The translations under genes and the position numbers were made by a program. The notes beneath the pieces are model-generated. The model saw only the letters and a list, made by a program, of their open reading frames with translations. It made no database searches and was not told the origin of the DNA. A DNA stretch of 64,000 bases from Cycas panzhihuaensis (lineage: Eukaryota; Cycadophyta). Positions 1-10,619 of this stretch are shown piece by piece. Numbering within the stretch: position 1 is the stretch's first letter; each line of letters begins with the position of its first letter. The stretch is from positions 128,781,741-128,845,740 of the forward strand of contig CM041465.1 in the NCBI GenBank assembly GCA_023213395.1. Reading direction: 5' to 3'.

Positions 1-968
1 AAAGAACCTGTTGTATGTGTCTCAACTAGGGAAATAGAAATTGAGGACCATATTTAATGAAATAGGCATTGTTTTATATTAGATATGAAAATGAATGGCA
101 TTGTAATTGCGTAAGGGATAGAATGCAACAATCTTTATAAGTTGCTCTCTATACCTATGCTGCCTGAAAAAGGTTTTGTTATGCTTGCACTCGATGTAAA
201 CTTGCTTGTTGTTTCAAGCAATAATGATAATGAAATCAAACACTTGAAGTATGGGCACATCTCAAATGATAGGTTATAATTGCTAAAAAATTCTAACATG
301 GTAAATGGGCTACCAAACATGTCTTTTAATTATTTTGTATGTAAAAGTTGCATGATAGGCAAACCACACAAGACTCCATTTTCAAGAAGCACGTGGTGTG
401 GACAAAATAAGTTGGAATTGATTCACTCAGGCCTCTGTGTTCCTATCACACCAAATTCATTGAATGGTGCTTAGTACTTTCTTACTTTCATTGATGATTT
501 TTCTAGAAAGACTTGGATTTATTTTCTGTTTAGCAAATCAGAGGTGTTTGATCGCTTCAAAGAATTTAAAGCAGAAGTAGAATTAGAGAGTAATAACAAA
601 ATCAAATGTATTCGTTCTGATGGTGGAGGCAAATATATGTCAAAGGAATTCCATCATTTTTGCAAAATCTATGGAATTTGTAGACAAGTAACTACATCTT
701 ACTCACCACAGTCAAACGATATAGTGGAACGAATGAATAGAACCATACTGGAGATGGCTCAATATTTGTTTCAAGACAAGCAAGTCACTAAAACATACTG
801 GGCAGAAGCTGTCAATACTATAGTATGTCTGATAAACAGGAGTCCAACACGAGCTCTACACAAAGTCATACCAAAAGAAGTCTGGTTTGGACAAAAACCA
901 AATGTCAGTAACCTCAATGTTTTTGGTTGCAAAATTTACGTTCATATTCCAGATAAAAAAACAAACTA
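1..968 (+). pseudogene. Copia-1 GAG-pre-integrase and integrase, broken
   Basis: The zinc-binding region reads HLKYGHISNDRL, then a stop, then a CKSC pair, which fits the HHCC domain ahead of copia integrase. The core follows with FIDDFSRKTWIYF, CIRSDGGGKY and ERMNRTILEMA, and then the conserved VFGCKIYVHIPD near 920-950. The first catalytic aspartate region reads IHSGLC where the family, and Copia-6 here, have HTDLC, so that aspartate is lost. In-frame stops near 279 and 472 sit where CAA or CAG codons would be expected. Confidence 0.88.
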
Positions 969-1395
969 ATCTTGACAACAAAAGCATAAATGTATAGTGA
1001 TAGGTTATGGCAATAGATCAAAGGCCTCTAGTGCATAGATCCAAAAGCCAATAGGGTTTATGCTAGTAGAGATGTAGTATTTGATGAAAGCCTTGAAAGC
1101 AGTCAAAAAATGTGTCAAGAGGTAGAAACAACGACAGAAATCTCTATTGAGCCTATTTCAATTTCTTCATATGAAGACTTTGAAATCACTTCAGAGAATA
1201 TTGATTCAAGTAGTGAGACAGTAGTCAAGTTAGTCCTTGTATCGAAGGAAGCATTCCAAAAGAAGAAGAGCAAAGGATCATGTTAGAGGATCAAGCTCCT
1301 AAGAAGATACCAAAATGATATCTTAAAGCAATTGAAGAAACAAAAGGAAATGTCTTCGAACACAGGGCAAGATCTCAAAGACATTAAGCATTAGT
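969..1395 (+). other. Copia-1 linker between integrase and reverse transcriptase
   Basis: This stretch is out of frame but still translates in pieces to the usual variable copia linker (for example a VVFDESL-like piece near 1075). No separate gene is visible. Confidence 0.6.
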
Positions 1396-2290
1396 CTACT
1401 TCGTTGAGCCTAATACGTATGAAGAAGCAAATGAGTACTTAGAATGGAAAACATCAATGGATGTTGAAATAGTATCAATTAGTAAAAATGAACCCTGGGA
1501 TTTAGTCGAACCTCTTACAAATAAACCCATTATCAATTGCAAATGGGTATACAAAGTAAAAGAGAAATCCAATGGGGAAATTGAAAAGTATAAAGCAAAA
1601 CTAGTTGCCAAAGGGCATACTCAAACTACAGGTATAAATTATGAAGAAACGTTCTCACCAGTGGCTAAATTGAATGCTATAAGAACATTAATGACATTGG
1701 TTGCTTAACAAAGTTGGAAGGTATTTTAGCTTGATGTAAAGAGTGCCTTTGTTAAATGAAGATCTAAAAGAGGAAGTGTATATGCATCGACTTGAAGGCT
1801 ATGCAAAATTAGGACAAGAAAATCTGATGTGCACGCTAAAGAAATCCTTTTATTGGATTAAACATGCTCCAAGAGCGTGGTATGCAAAATTGGACAAATA
1901 TCTTGTGCACAACAACTTTCATAGGTGTGAATTTGATCTAAGTTTGTATGTGAAATTCAATAGGGGACTGATAACCATTATAGTAGTGTATGTAGATGAT
2001 ATGCTACTCACTGGTAGTGATGCAGACTCGATTGTATCTATAAAATGCCAGTTAGAAAAAGTTTTTGAAATGATTGATCTTGGGATGCTACACTACTACC
2101 TTGGAATTGAGGTAACACAGTTAAAGGATTTTGTTGCTCTGTCCCAATCAAAACACATTAGGAATATGTTGAGAAAATTCAACATGGAAAATTGTAATAG
2201 CTGTGCCACACCTATGGAGGCAAGTTGTGTATTGAATCTTGATACAAAAGGACAGACAGTAAATGCAACCACATACAAATAACTGGTTGG
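1396..2290 (+). pseudogene. Copia-1 reverse transcriptase, broken
   Basis: The fragment at 1457-1708 carries CKWVYKVKEKSNG and YEETFSPVAKLNAIRTL, the start of the copia RT domain (RVT_2). A stop and a frameshift near 1708-1745 break the LDVKSAF block. The second fragment, 1743-2282, continues with [13 protein letters not shown] and an intact catalytic YVDDMLLTGSDA near 1990, then LGIEVTQ. The domain is recognisable end to end but no continuous reading frame survives. Confidence 0.9.
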
Positions 2291-2926
2291 AAGTCTTATA
2301 TATCTCACTACTACCAAACCAGACATCTCCTATTTAGTTGGACTAATCTCTAGATTTATGCAGGAACCAAAAGCATCACATTGGAATGCAATAAATAGAA
2401 TACTTAGATATTTAAAAAAAACAATAAACATGTGTTTGAATTATATGAAAGTTGATATCATGGAGCTGATAGGTTATAGTGACTCAGACTGGTAGGAGAT
2501 AGAATAGATAGAAATTCAACAACAGGTTGCTATTTCTTGTTGGGATCAACAATAATATCTTGGAGTAGCAAAAAACAATGCACAATTGCATTATCTTCCA
2601 TAGAAGTTGAATACAAGTCAGTAGTAAGTGCAACCTGCAAAGTAATCTGGATCAGATAATTATTAAAAGACCTAGGTCAAGAATAGAAATCTTCTGCCAT
2701 TTTGTTCTATGATAATCAAAGCATAATCAAGATGACCAAAAATCTGGTTCTTCATGCAAGAACAAAACGTATAGAGGTTCATCATCATTTTATAAGGGAG
2801 AAAGTTCAAAGCAAAGAGGTTAAACTGCTACATTGCACATCAGAAGAGCAAACTACTGACATGTTTACAAATCCACTAAGTAAAGACAAATTCCAATTCT
2901 TTAGAGATATGTTAGGAATAAAATAG
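2291..2926 (+). pseudogene. Copia-1 RNase H, broken
   Basis: The region begins with LVGSLIYLT and NAINRILRYLKKTI, then GYSDSDW with the first catalytic aspartate. It continues in another frame to the LSSIEVEY glutamate motif and ends in an open stretch, FYDNQSIIKMTKN to FRDMLGIK (2702-2926). The HARTKRIEVHHHFIREK block typical of copia RNase H tails is present. Several frame changes occur between 2480 and 2700. Confidence 0.88.
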
Positions 2927-2936
2927 ATGAAACATT

Positions 2937-2945
2937 AATAAAGGG
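2937..2945 (+). promoter_or_regulatory. Copia-1 polypurine tract
   Basis: AATAAAGGG lies directly before the TGTTAG start of the 3' LTR, the position where plus-strand DNA synthesis is primed. Confidence 0.6.
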
Positions 2946-3148
2946 TGTTAGGGGTAATGTTTTATCTAGGCTTTATAACACTTCTCTCTAATGTACTATT
3001 ATGAGGGTTATGTGTCATTTCCCCCTTTTTCTTATCTTGTGACAAGTGGCACATAGGCATTGAGCCTTGTCCAAGACTCGTGTACATTCTACTTTATTTA
3101 TATAGGGTTCTCCCTCATTAATGACATCAATCAATTGTGATTCTTACA
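2946..3148 (+). repeat. Copia-1 3' LTR
   Basis: The repeat starts TGTTAGGGG and ends TTCTTACA, about 203 bp. It aligns along its length with the Copia-6 5' LTR at 54114-54332: shared blocks include GTTTTAT, CATTTCCCCCTTTTT/CATTCCCCCTTTTTTT, ATTTATA and CTCATTAATGA. ATTTATATAGGG at about 3098 may be the TATA region. Confidence 0.8.
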
Positions 3149-3545
3149 CTATCCTCCACCTTCTCTAGAGTTGCTGCTATAGTTCATCAGACTGTGCTTC
3201 CCTTATGGCTACGTCATTCCTTAGTCATTGTATAACTTCCTTTTGGCCTTGAGGTTTCTTGGCCATGTCCTCATCTGACTTAATTAAGTTGTTTAATTTC
3301 TAGATTCTTTTGTGCCAATTCCTGCTTAGATATACTAATTCTCTCTTACTATTCCATATTTGTTTCATCTAGCAACTAATATACTTGCTGGATTTTGTTC
3401 CTAGCTGGCTCGCTTGCTAGAGATAAACCTTCCCCAAGTTCCCTACAAACTTGCTACTAAGGTGGAGAAGTGTCTTGCTCAAATTTTTTCAGCTAGCTTG
3501 GTTGTTTAGTGCATGTGACAAATCTAGCACATGGGCACTTGGAAT

Positions 3546-3688
3546 GGTCATGAACAACCTAAACAATAGTTCAAATAGTCATAAACAACCTAAGGAGTGG
3601 TTCGAATGGTCATGAATGGCCTAAGGAATGGCTCAAACAGTCATGAATGACTCAAATCGTCAGAAACAACCTAGGGAATGGGTCAAAC
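3546..3688. repeat. Degenerate 31-bp tandem repeat
   Basis: Four units of about 31 bp and one shortened unit begin at 3546, 3577, 3608, 3639 (short) and 3658. Each starts with a GTCATGAA-like word followed by CAACCTAAGGAATGG and TTCAAA. Units differ at several positions, so the array is old. Confidence 0.75.
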
Positions 3689-4089
3689 GGTCAAGACGAT
3701 TGTTGAAATGGCTAGAATGGTATTAGAAACAACCAAAACATTTGCAAGAATGCATAGAACGAAATGCATGAATGCATATGATAGTCAAGAATGCATAGAA
3801 TAGAACACAGGAATGCAAGAAGGGAACATTGGAACACATTCAAAGGAATGCATGGCAAAAGTGTTCTTTGGTCAAAGTCTAGTCATTGGGACTACAATAG
3901 ATGACATCATCATCTACATTGGCATATGGAGATGTCAAAAGGCATTATTAATAAGTGTAATGAATTGTAATTGTCACCAAAGGTCAAAGGTTTTATGTCA
4001 AAAGTCACACTCTTTTGTATCAGGGCACTTGTAAATGGGTATAAATAAGGTATTCTCACTCCATTTTCGGTGTGAGAGTTGAACCATTT

Positions 4090-4246
4090 GATCATATGTC
4101 ATCTTCTCTAATATGAGAGCCAAGCTAATGGGTCATAGGCAATCTTCTCAAGGATGAGAGCCACATCATTGAGTCATATATCCTCTCAAGGTCGAGAGTC
4201 TAGTTAGTGGATCATAAGCAATGTTCCCAAGGGTTAGAGCCAATTG
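4090..4246. repeat. Degenerate tandem repeat of about 41 bp
   Basis: Four imperfect units of 41, 41, 38 and 37 bp start with GATCATA, GGTCATA, AGTCATA or GATCATA and contain TCTCAAGGATGAGAGCC. A related GAGAG/GGCTCTCAT arrangement occurs in the opposite orientation near 50300-50380. Confidence 0.65.
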
Positions 4247-4949
4247 AGTCAAAGTATCCATGGTAAGGCACAACCCAATGACATTTACTCAATGTTGATT
4301 TAATAATTTAACAAGAACAATATGGTGTAATTGTGTGTGGCTGTGAATGTTTCCTATGTTCCATTGAATGTATGTTTCATTTTAAGCAAAATTGACTAGC
4401 AACCAGACTAATCGGCTATGGGCATGAGACAACCAAGGACAAATTGAAGAAGGTACGAGATCGAAAATGCTAACTGGTAGGCTTGGGACTACAAGTGTGC
4501 CGAGTTTCCAACCAACATTTCGATTGGGATGAGAGTTCTTCTTCCTAACTTCATGGCCTCTTCACTTTCTTTTTGGCTACCTATTTTGGCCTATGGTTGA
4601 ATGGTATTGTTGCTTCTTGCTAAAGCCACTTCACAATTCTTCCCAATGTGTTTTCTACTTGATTCTTGATGACCATCTTGAATATCATGTGGGAACACAT
4701 TAATCCATTATTGTATCGATGGTGCATTATCCTTGACTTTGACCTATGGTGCTTGTGCTGTCAAAGACCAGTAAAGCAATATCACCAATAGCAATGATGC
4801 CTACTTGAACTGTGGTGGAGAAGTTTGCATCTCTCACCTCTTGCAGTTATTGGTTCATGGGATATGTAAAATACTGACTCCAATTCAATACCTCTCCCTA
4901 CTATATCTTCGATAGTATTGGCAACATGCTTCTCGGACAATAGGTGAAT

Positions 4950-5290
4950 TTCTTTTTAGCTAGGAGTCTCATTACTAATGGTCATGCTATCCACTACAAT
5001 CATTTGTCCATTGAGTCACCAATTTTAATTCCTCTTGAATACCGTTGTATTCTAGGTTTACATAATTGCCAAATCGACAACTCACAATCCGCTTTTGATT
5101 TTTGGTCCCTTGTAATAGTTCTATAATTTCAGGGAGGTTGGTTAATTTGTGGATAATGTCAATGGAAATTTCTACTTGTTCCATATTCCAAGCTACTAGC
5201 TCAATTATCTAAGGCATTACTTCTTTATGTTAGTATAGTGGTGACAAATGAACATACTCCATCCATCCTTGTTGAATTATGGCAGTTTTG
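4950..5290 (-). pseudogene. Gypsy-1 relic of an unidentified ORF downstream of integrase
   Basis: Minus-strand translation near 5260 gives GWMEYVHLSPLY, matching NWGEYIYLSSLY in Gypsy-4. About 35 residues later IHKLTNLP matches VHEITGLP at the same spacing, and VVDLAIM (another frame, about 5105) matches VVDIKDV. Stops and frame changes break it. I do not recognise the protein family. Conservation of spacing in two copies argues that it was a genuine third coding region of this gypsy family. Confidence 0.6.
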
Positions 5291-5299
5291 AAGTTTCTT

Positions 5300-6230
5300 G
5301 GCAGGCATCATACTCATTTTTCAACTTTTGCAAAAATGTCTCCTAAATTCCTATTGGCTTCATTTTACCCCTTTTTCCTCTTGGCACATTAGGAAATACA
5401 AAAAACCCTTGGAATGCTTGGTGGAACAAAACTAATTTAAATTTCTTACCAATTTGTGCATGGAATGTTGACTCTAGAGAATCTAGAATGATGTTGTACT
5501 GGAATGCCTCTATTTTAGTGTTGGAACATTTTGATCCCCTGTAGAAAATTGTTGATCTGCTATTGGAGCACTTCAATTTGTCTTAGAACACATATTTTCA
5601 AGCATTCCTTCATTCTTGTGATGAACTTACTATGGAATGTTGCTATGGAGTTGAGGTTTTAGCTACTCTCTTCTTGCTCGAGGGTTGTTGTCCTGCAAAT
5701 TGATTTGTGAAAAAATGAGGTCAATTTGTGTTTTTATTTCCTACTTGAGAGTTGATGCATTCCTCGAGGCATTTCCCATTGGAATAATTCATGGAATCTA
5801 CCCAACTTTTCTTTTTAAAATTTTCTATTATCAACAAGCTATTCTAGAATGCATGGTTGCATTCCATGAGTCATTATGGAATGCTTCAAGAATTCTCCTT
5901 GTAAAAATATGGAATGCTTGCTTTTGCTTTTTTTGGACTAGAACGATATCTTCACTATATTGGGATGCTTCGTCATCATATTTGGCACTTAGTCAACTTG
6001 CAATTTTTCATAGTGAATTTTTATGTTTTTGAATTTTTTTGTATTTTCTTGTTTACATATTAGGAGACAAATGAAAAATCTTGATACAAGGACAACCTTT
6101 TTTGTCGCCAAGTCGAGTAAAATGTTAATATATACCTGTATTGGTTGGTTTTGGGAAATCACCAACCCTAGTTGTAATAAGGTTTTAATCTGTTGTTGTT
6201 TATGACTTTCGATCATGGGTCCATCAGTTT
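5300..6230. other. Non-coding spacer within Gypsy-1
   Basis: AT-rich spacer between the integrase and third-ORF relics. The word GGAATG or GGAATGC recurs many times (for example near 5412, 5461, 5500, 5635, 5878 and 5912). The short open frames here show no domain. Confidence 0.5.
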
Positions 6231-6237
6231 CTGTTAA

Positions 6238-7130
6238 TTATATGGGGATGTTGTTATAAATGTCAACTACTTCATAAGGTCTTATCCATTGCCTCTTTAA
6301 TTTCCTTGGGTGCATTTTAAATTTTCTATCATAGAGTATTACTTGGTTGCCCACTTGAAATTGGGACGCTTGAATGTGGCGATTACGCCATGCCTTGTAT
6401 TGTTGTTTTTTGATAGTTTGCATCTCTATTGCCATGTTGTGTGTCTATTCCAATCGAATGGGTTGTAGAAATGTCTCCCTTAGAGATTCCATATCATCGT
6501 GGTGACTTGCTAATGCAATATTGAGACTGGGAATCTCAAATTTATATGGGACCCCCACCTTGATTCCTTAAACCAAGTGGGTGGTTTGGCTTGTTAATCA
6601 TTTATATGTGGTTTGAAATACACATAGTACCAAAGGTAATTTCTTGATCCAGTTTGCTCTTCATACATTGCAAATTTCTTGTGTGCAATTTTCAATGATC
6701 TTGTTTAAGCATCCAGCTTGTTCGTTGGTTCTCAATTAGTAGGGAGTTGATTGCCAATGATTGATTATAAATGACAAAGTTAACTTTTCGATTACATTTT
6801 TTAGAAAATATCCCCCTAGTTACTCACGAGCTCAAGAGGGCAACCATATCTTGTAATGATGGCTTCATAAAGAAACTTGGTAGTACGATTTGCATTGGCT
6901 TAGCATAGTGGGTATGCTTCTTGTCACTTCATTATATAATTCATAGTGACTAGATTGAATCATGCTTGTGATCTTTATGTTGTTGGTTGGATAGGGTTGA
7001 CAAAATCCAAACCCCACTTGTTGAATGGTGCCATTGGCAATATGGGATTTAGAGGTTGAAAATTTTACTAATTTGATCTCCTCACTCATTGGTAGCAATC
7101 ACATTTCTCAACTAATTTTCAAACTTCTTC
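6238..7130 (-). pseudogene. Gypsy-1 integrase, broken
   Basis: The C-terminal part (6435-6238) reads QVGNQVILYDRKFK and LKRQWIRPYEV, matching EGNQVLLYDSKFK in Gypsy-4. Upstream, in several frames, KIIENCTQEI, WIKKLPLVL and FEIPSLNIAL match KIIENYLSKI, WDEKLPSVL and FEIPSLKVTM of Gypsy-4. Near 7020 VGFGFCQPY matches WGLDFVGPI, the start of the integrase core, in which the catalytic aspartate position is changed. The domain order is clear but no long frame survives. Confidence 0.8.
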
Positions 7131-7471
7131 ATATATGGATGCCACCATAGTCTTGCGTTAAGAAAATTTTGAATTGTCATGTCTTTGCTACTATGGCCTC
7201 CTAAGATTCCTTAATGTGCTTGAAAAGTTATCTAGGAAACCTTGTGACATACAATGCATCATTGTAGTATGTCATTTGGTCCTAATTGATACAATTCACC
7301 TAGAATTGATTGGTATGGAGCAACTTTTCTTGCAAGATATCAATGTCTCGTTCGATTTAACCTAGGGGACTTTTTTCCAGTTGATAAATATTCTAGTGTA
7401 GCTTTGTACCATTTGGTTGCCATTGCTTCAATTTTGAATAGGTGCATGCTTGGGAAATTGCCATTGACGCT
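7131..7471 (-). pseudogene. Gypsy-1 RNase H to integrase linker, interrupted at 7471
   Basis: The sequence parallels 53640-54000 of Gypsy-4 (for example a GTCATTTGGTCCTAATT block against CTTCATCTGGCCCTAATT), the connector between RNase H and the integrase zinc domain. It stops at the edge of the Copia-2 LTR, which marks the insertion point. Confidence 0.6.
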
Positions 7472-7899
7472 TGTGGCTTTTTCTAGCAAAGTGGATCAAG
7501 AGGGGACAATAAAGGACAAGCTAAACAACATTCACACCCACAATAATTTGGAGCGCAAGCACATAAGCACACTAAAAATATGGAGGAGAAGGAATTGATC
7601 CAATCTCTAAAATAGCTTAGATAAAACTTAGTAGTGTAACAATACAATCATCTCTCAATCTATATCAACATAACATATAATGATCTCTATTTATAGGTGA
7701 GAGAGCTCCCTTTGAGGTTATTACATGATTGTCAAGTGTTGATCATGCATGCACTTGCGCAGACATGCCAAAGAGGGGGGAGGGGTTCATGGACCCTTAA
7801 GTTAGAACATGTTATAACACTAGGAAAAGTGTGCACTTATACATTAAGTATAAGGTGCGTAATTAATGCATAACTTAATAAAACATAAAGGTTATAACA
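7472..7899 (-). repeat. Copia-2 3' LTR
   Basis: On the minus strand it starts TGTTATAACC after a polypurine tract. It aligns over its length with 45430-45860: shared blocks include GACATGCC/GGCATGCC, GGGTTCATGGACCC/GGGTCATGGACCC, CACTAGGAAAA and AACATAAAGGTT. The low-coordinate end (TGTGG at 7472) is set by length match and may be off by a few bases. It contains the imperfect hairpin at 7724-7747 and a TATTTATAG TATA-like block (read from the plus strand) near 7688. Confidence 0.75.
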
Positions 7900-7910
7900 C
7901 CCCCCCTTAA
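7900..7910 (-). promoter_or_regulatory. Copia-2 polypurine tract
   Basis: On the minus strand TTAAGGGGGGG directly precedes the LTR start, the normal plus-strand primer position. Confidence 0.7.
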
Positions 7911-7912
7911 TA

Positions 7913-8167
7913 TTTACATTGTTAAGTTGTACACTAAGGCCATCTCTGAAATACCCAAACTTTTCTCTATTAAGTGCTTTGGTAAAGATGTTTGCCAATT
8001 GTTGATCTGTTGGCCTATATATGAGGTCAATCTCATTGTTCTATGCATGCTCCTTGATGAAATGGTGATGGACTTCAATGTGCTTGGTTTTAAAATGAAA
8101 AACATGATTCTTAGTCATCTTGAGCACATTTTGGTTATGACAGTACAATTTGGTAGTATGTGTCAAT
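7913..8167 (-). pseudogene. Copia-2 RNase H, C-terminal fragment
   Basis: The frame at 8241-8041 runs from the inserted Gypsy-2 LTR into YCHNQNVLKMTKNHVF, then TKHIEVHHHFIKEHA. This equals YYDNQSVLKMTKNLVF in Copia-3, with the conserved aspartate changed to histidine. The frame then shifts and ends near the polypurine tract. The upstream half of the domain is at 30264. Confidence 0.85.
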
Positions 8168-8536
8168 TGTAGCATCCCAAATATGGTCAAAATTATATCA
8201 TGTGACCATTCAAATTGAAGGTCTTTGAACCAGGAGTCCAATGGTTCAGACGAAAGTCAATTCTGACATTTATAACAAAAGTTATGATCGTTTGAAGATT
8301 TCAGCTTGTTAGTTTTTGAAAAAGTTCTGGTCGACTTCTAGTCTTGGTTTTGGGCAAGTTTATACCCCCTTTTTTTGCTGACTTATATTAGTATCTTTAG
8401 ACGCCTATTTAAAGATGATTTGGGGCCTCATTTGGCCATTTCGAAGCTGAGTTTGGACTGTTATAACTTCGGGCTTAAGGTTGTTATTTACTTGCCCTTA
8501 GAGCTACACTATTTGGAGGGAACCTTGCCTTGAAGA
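8168..8536 (+). repeat. Gypsy-2 5' LTR, left piece
   Basis: Starts TGTAGCATCCCAAATATGG and matches the start of the 3' LTR at 29634 (TGTAGCATCCCAAAATATGG). It continues with CTTCTAGTCTTGGTTTTGGGC and CACTATTTGGAGGGAACC (each within the 20-base limit or shared with it). It stops at the GAAGA target duplication (8532-8536) of LARD-1. The continuation is at 19273. Confidence 0.9.
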
Positions 8537-8861
8537 TGTTGGAAAATAAGCATACTATGAATACAAAAGATGAAATGTGGTGAGTGAATGATACAACAAT
8601 AAAGGACAAGAAAGATTAAGTATGTACAAGTTAACACAAAGAAATGGAAGAATGGCCAAACCTCAAATTAGAATGAAGAATGATATACATACTTATAGTT
8701 CAACTCACCACTTGTGAGAGAACCCTCATTGTTCAATGTTGTGGGCTGGCATACATTTCTATATGGCACACAACTTAAAGAAGACTTCAAATATAAAATA
8801 CTAGTGAATTTAGAGAGAGTATGAATGGCGATAATTATGTAATTGGGTGTTACACCCAACA
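8537..8861 (-). repeat. LARD-1 3' LTR
   Basis: Plus-strand edges are TGTTGGAAAATAAG and GGGTGTTACACCCAACA. It aligns with 18955-19272 throughout, including GATGAAATGTGGTGAGTGAA and TAATTATGTAATTGGGT. Confidence 0.88.
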
Positions 8862-8872
8862 TTCCCCCCTTG
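8862..8872 (-). promoter_or_regulatory. LARD-1 polypurine tract
   Basis: TTCCCCCCTTG on the plus strand is a purine run on the minus strand, abutting the LTR. This fixes the element as minus-oriented. Confidence 0.75.
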
Positions 8873-10019
8873 TAATAGACAATTATATAAAGTGAAATGT
8901 CACATCAAATGATAAGTGTTGAGTCTTCAAATGAGTGCTAGAATATAAGCTGCTGCAATAACATAATTTGCTACTGATGTCCATATGAAGAGAACTCCAT
9001 CCACTGGACCACATGGGTAACCAACCGTAGTGACTATCGGTTAGCTAGGATGTTCCTTTGTGTACATGGTACAATCAGTGCCAAGTTAGCTTCACCATGG
9101 GAACACGCCATCTTACATGGTCGAACAAGTAAGATGATGAAGAAATATGCAAGAGCAGTTGAAAAGGAGCCCCACCTCTTACCTATATGGGACAATATAA
9201 GTAGCTTCTTCAGTTTCAATGGTCGGAAAACAAATAGCTCTAAGATTTTACAAAGGCTTTATGGCCTCAAATTGCCTCTATGGAATACCACTATGGGCTT
9301 ATAATGGCCTCTATGGGCTGAAATATCCAACAATAGATGTCAATACATGACTAAAAAGTAGATGTGACTCAAGTACAATGAAAACAACTCTCTTAAATGA
9401 TATATTTTAATGATTTTTTAATAAATATGGGTTCTCTACAGCCTAAAATGAGCCTATATGACAAATTGTACATGTTACCCCTCATTTGGAGTACATTATG
9501 TCAATAAAATGTACAACAAATGATATAGAACCTTAAAAAATACATGTATGTTATGTTGAGAATACAAGGTCCCAAACCTTAAACCGCCACAAGATCTGAA
9601 CTATTTTGCAATTCGTTACAGGAATTGAAACTAAGATTTAACATGCAAGTTCTAAAATCAGAGATAATACAATAACATCAATATACAAGCTAAACATCAC
9701 ATATGCACCCGATATAACGTGGTAAAACGCTAGCAGTGTGCTAGGGAAACATCCACACAGGAAAGGTATCGATCTTTATTGCTGTAGAATGGAGAAACAG
9801 TACATCTCAGTAGCAGAGTACTCTCAGGAACAACAACCAGTTGCCGCCCTCATCTCAGTACATTACATTACATACAACATAATAAGAAAAGCCCTAAAAT
9901 GGGCTACATGAGAGGGACATCCAAGGCATGAATCTCAACTGTAGAATCTAGGGTATTTGTATCGAACGACCCTGATTCTCTTTACATTTTAATATGGTTT
10001 ATAGGGCTAATTTTTCGGG

Positions 10020-10100
10020 TCGGGGGCTATCGCCCCCGAACCCCCTCTTAGCGGGGTGCGTTCCACCCCCCCCCCCGCCCCCCTTAGAACCCCCCGAGAA
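10020..10100. repeat. GC-rich hairpin followed by C-run tract
   Basis: TCGGGGGC (10020-10027) and GCCCCCGA (10032-10039) form a perfect 8-bp stem with a TATC loop. Runs of four to eleven C or G follow, including the long C run near 10066-10076. The other strand carries several G runs and could form a G-quadruplex. Position within LARD-1 is the only context. Confidence 0.7.
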
Positions 10101-10619
10101 AGATTAAGGGAGGGAAATTGCACCGAAAACATGCCAAAATTTTGGCCATAAATGATTGTTGTTACAATATCGAACATGTTATTGAAAATATGAAAAAAAA
10201 ATGAAGTTTTTAAAAAAACTTTTGACTTTGAGTTGAAATTTCTGCATCAAATCAGCTCCAAATGCTGTCAAGCAACCTGCCAAATTGAAGCTCTCTCAAT
10301 TACGAATTCAACGCAACTGGCGGAACTAAAAACAAAGTCTCTTAGTTCAAGTTATTGTCAAAACAATGACAAGGATTCCATAAAGACTAAAAAATTAGGG
10401 ACGTAGCCCCTTTCACTTCCTAGCTAAGGTCACATGGTTGCTTAACGTGATCGAGGGCTGAAGAGTAAACTTGCTTACGCATTTCAAATAACAATTAACT
10501 AAAATAAATCATTTTTGCAAATGCAAAAATGATATAATTCCTTATAATAAATCTTCACATCCACCAAAGTGAAAACATTAATTAATTAAAAAAATAAAAA
10601 TAAAAATCAACCTTCGATA

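Larger units (their letters stand above)
1..3148 (+). mobile_element. Copia-1: 3' part of a decayed Ty1/copia LTR retrotransposon
   Basis: The element enters from the left edge at the end of the protease region. It then shows integrase, reverse transcriptase, RNase H, a short polypurine tract and a 3' LTR, which is the copia domain order. Its integrase and its LTR resemble those of Copia-6 at the other end of the window, so the two are copies of one family. Stops and frameshifts break every domain. The 5' half and the 5' LTR lie outside the window. Confidence 0.9.
3149..4930. other. Non-coding stretch with tandem repeats, probably the 3' end of Gypsy-1
   Basis: No gene-like ORF is visible; the short open frames here have no recognisable domain. 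Two degenerate tandem arrays lie inside (3546-3688 and 4090-4246). The stretch lies downstream, on the minus strand, of the Gypsy-1 integrase and third-ORF relics, so it may hold the Gypsy-1 3' untranslated region and LTR. I could not find a second LTR copy to prove this. Confidence 0.4.
4931..7471 (-). mobile_element. Gypsy-1: decayed gypsy element, 3' half of pol and downstream ORF
   Basis: On the minus strand the order is RNase H/integrase linker (7471-7130), integrase (about 7130-6238), a spacer, then relics of an extra ORF (about 5290-4940). The same order with matching sequence occurs in Gypsy-4 (54113-51336). The upstream part was separated when Copia-2 inserted at 7471/7472. No LTR is firmly located. 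Confidence 0.75.

Noticed and set aside
3546-4246. Possible CRISPR-like array
   Set aside because: Units are degenerate, contiguous without unique spacers, and the window is plant nuclear DNA.
5685-6216. Plus frame of 115 residues and overlapping frames
   Set aside because: Antisense to the Gypsy-1 spacer, AT-rich, no domain.
9050-9304. 84-residue frame with an antisense partner at 9034-9219
   Set aside because: Open on both strands, no motif, inside the non-coding part of LARD-1.
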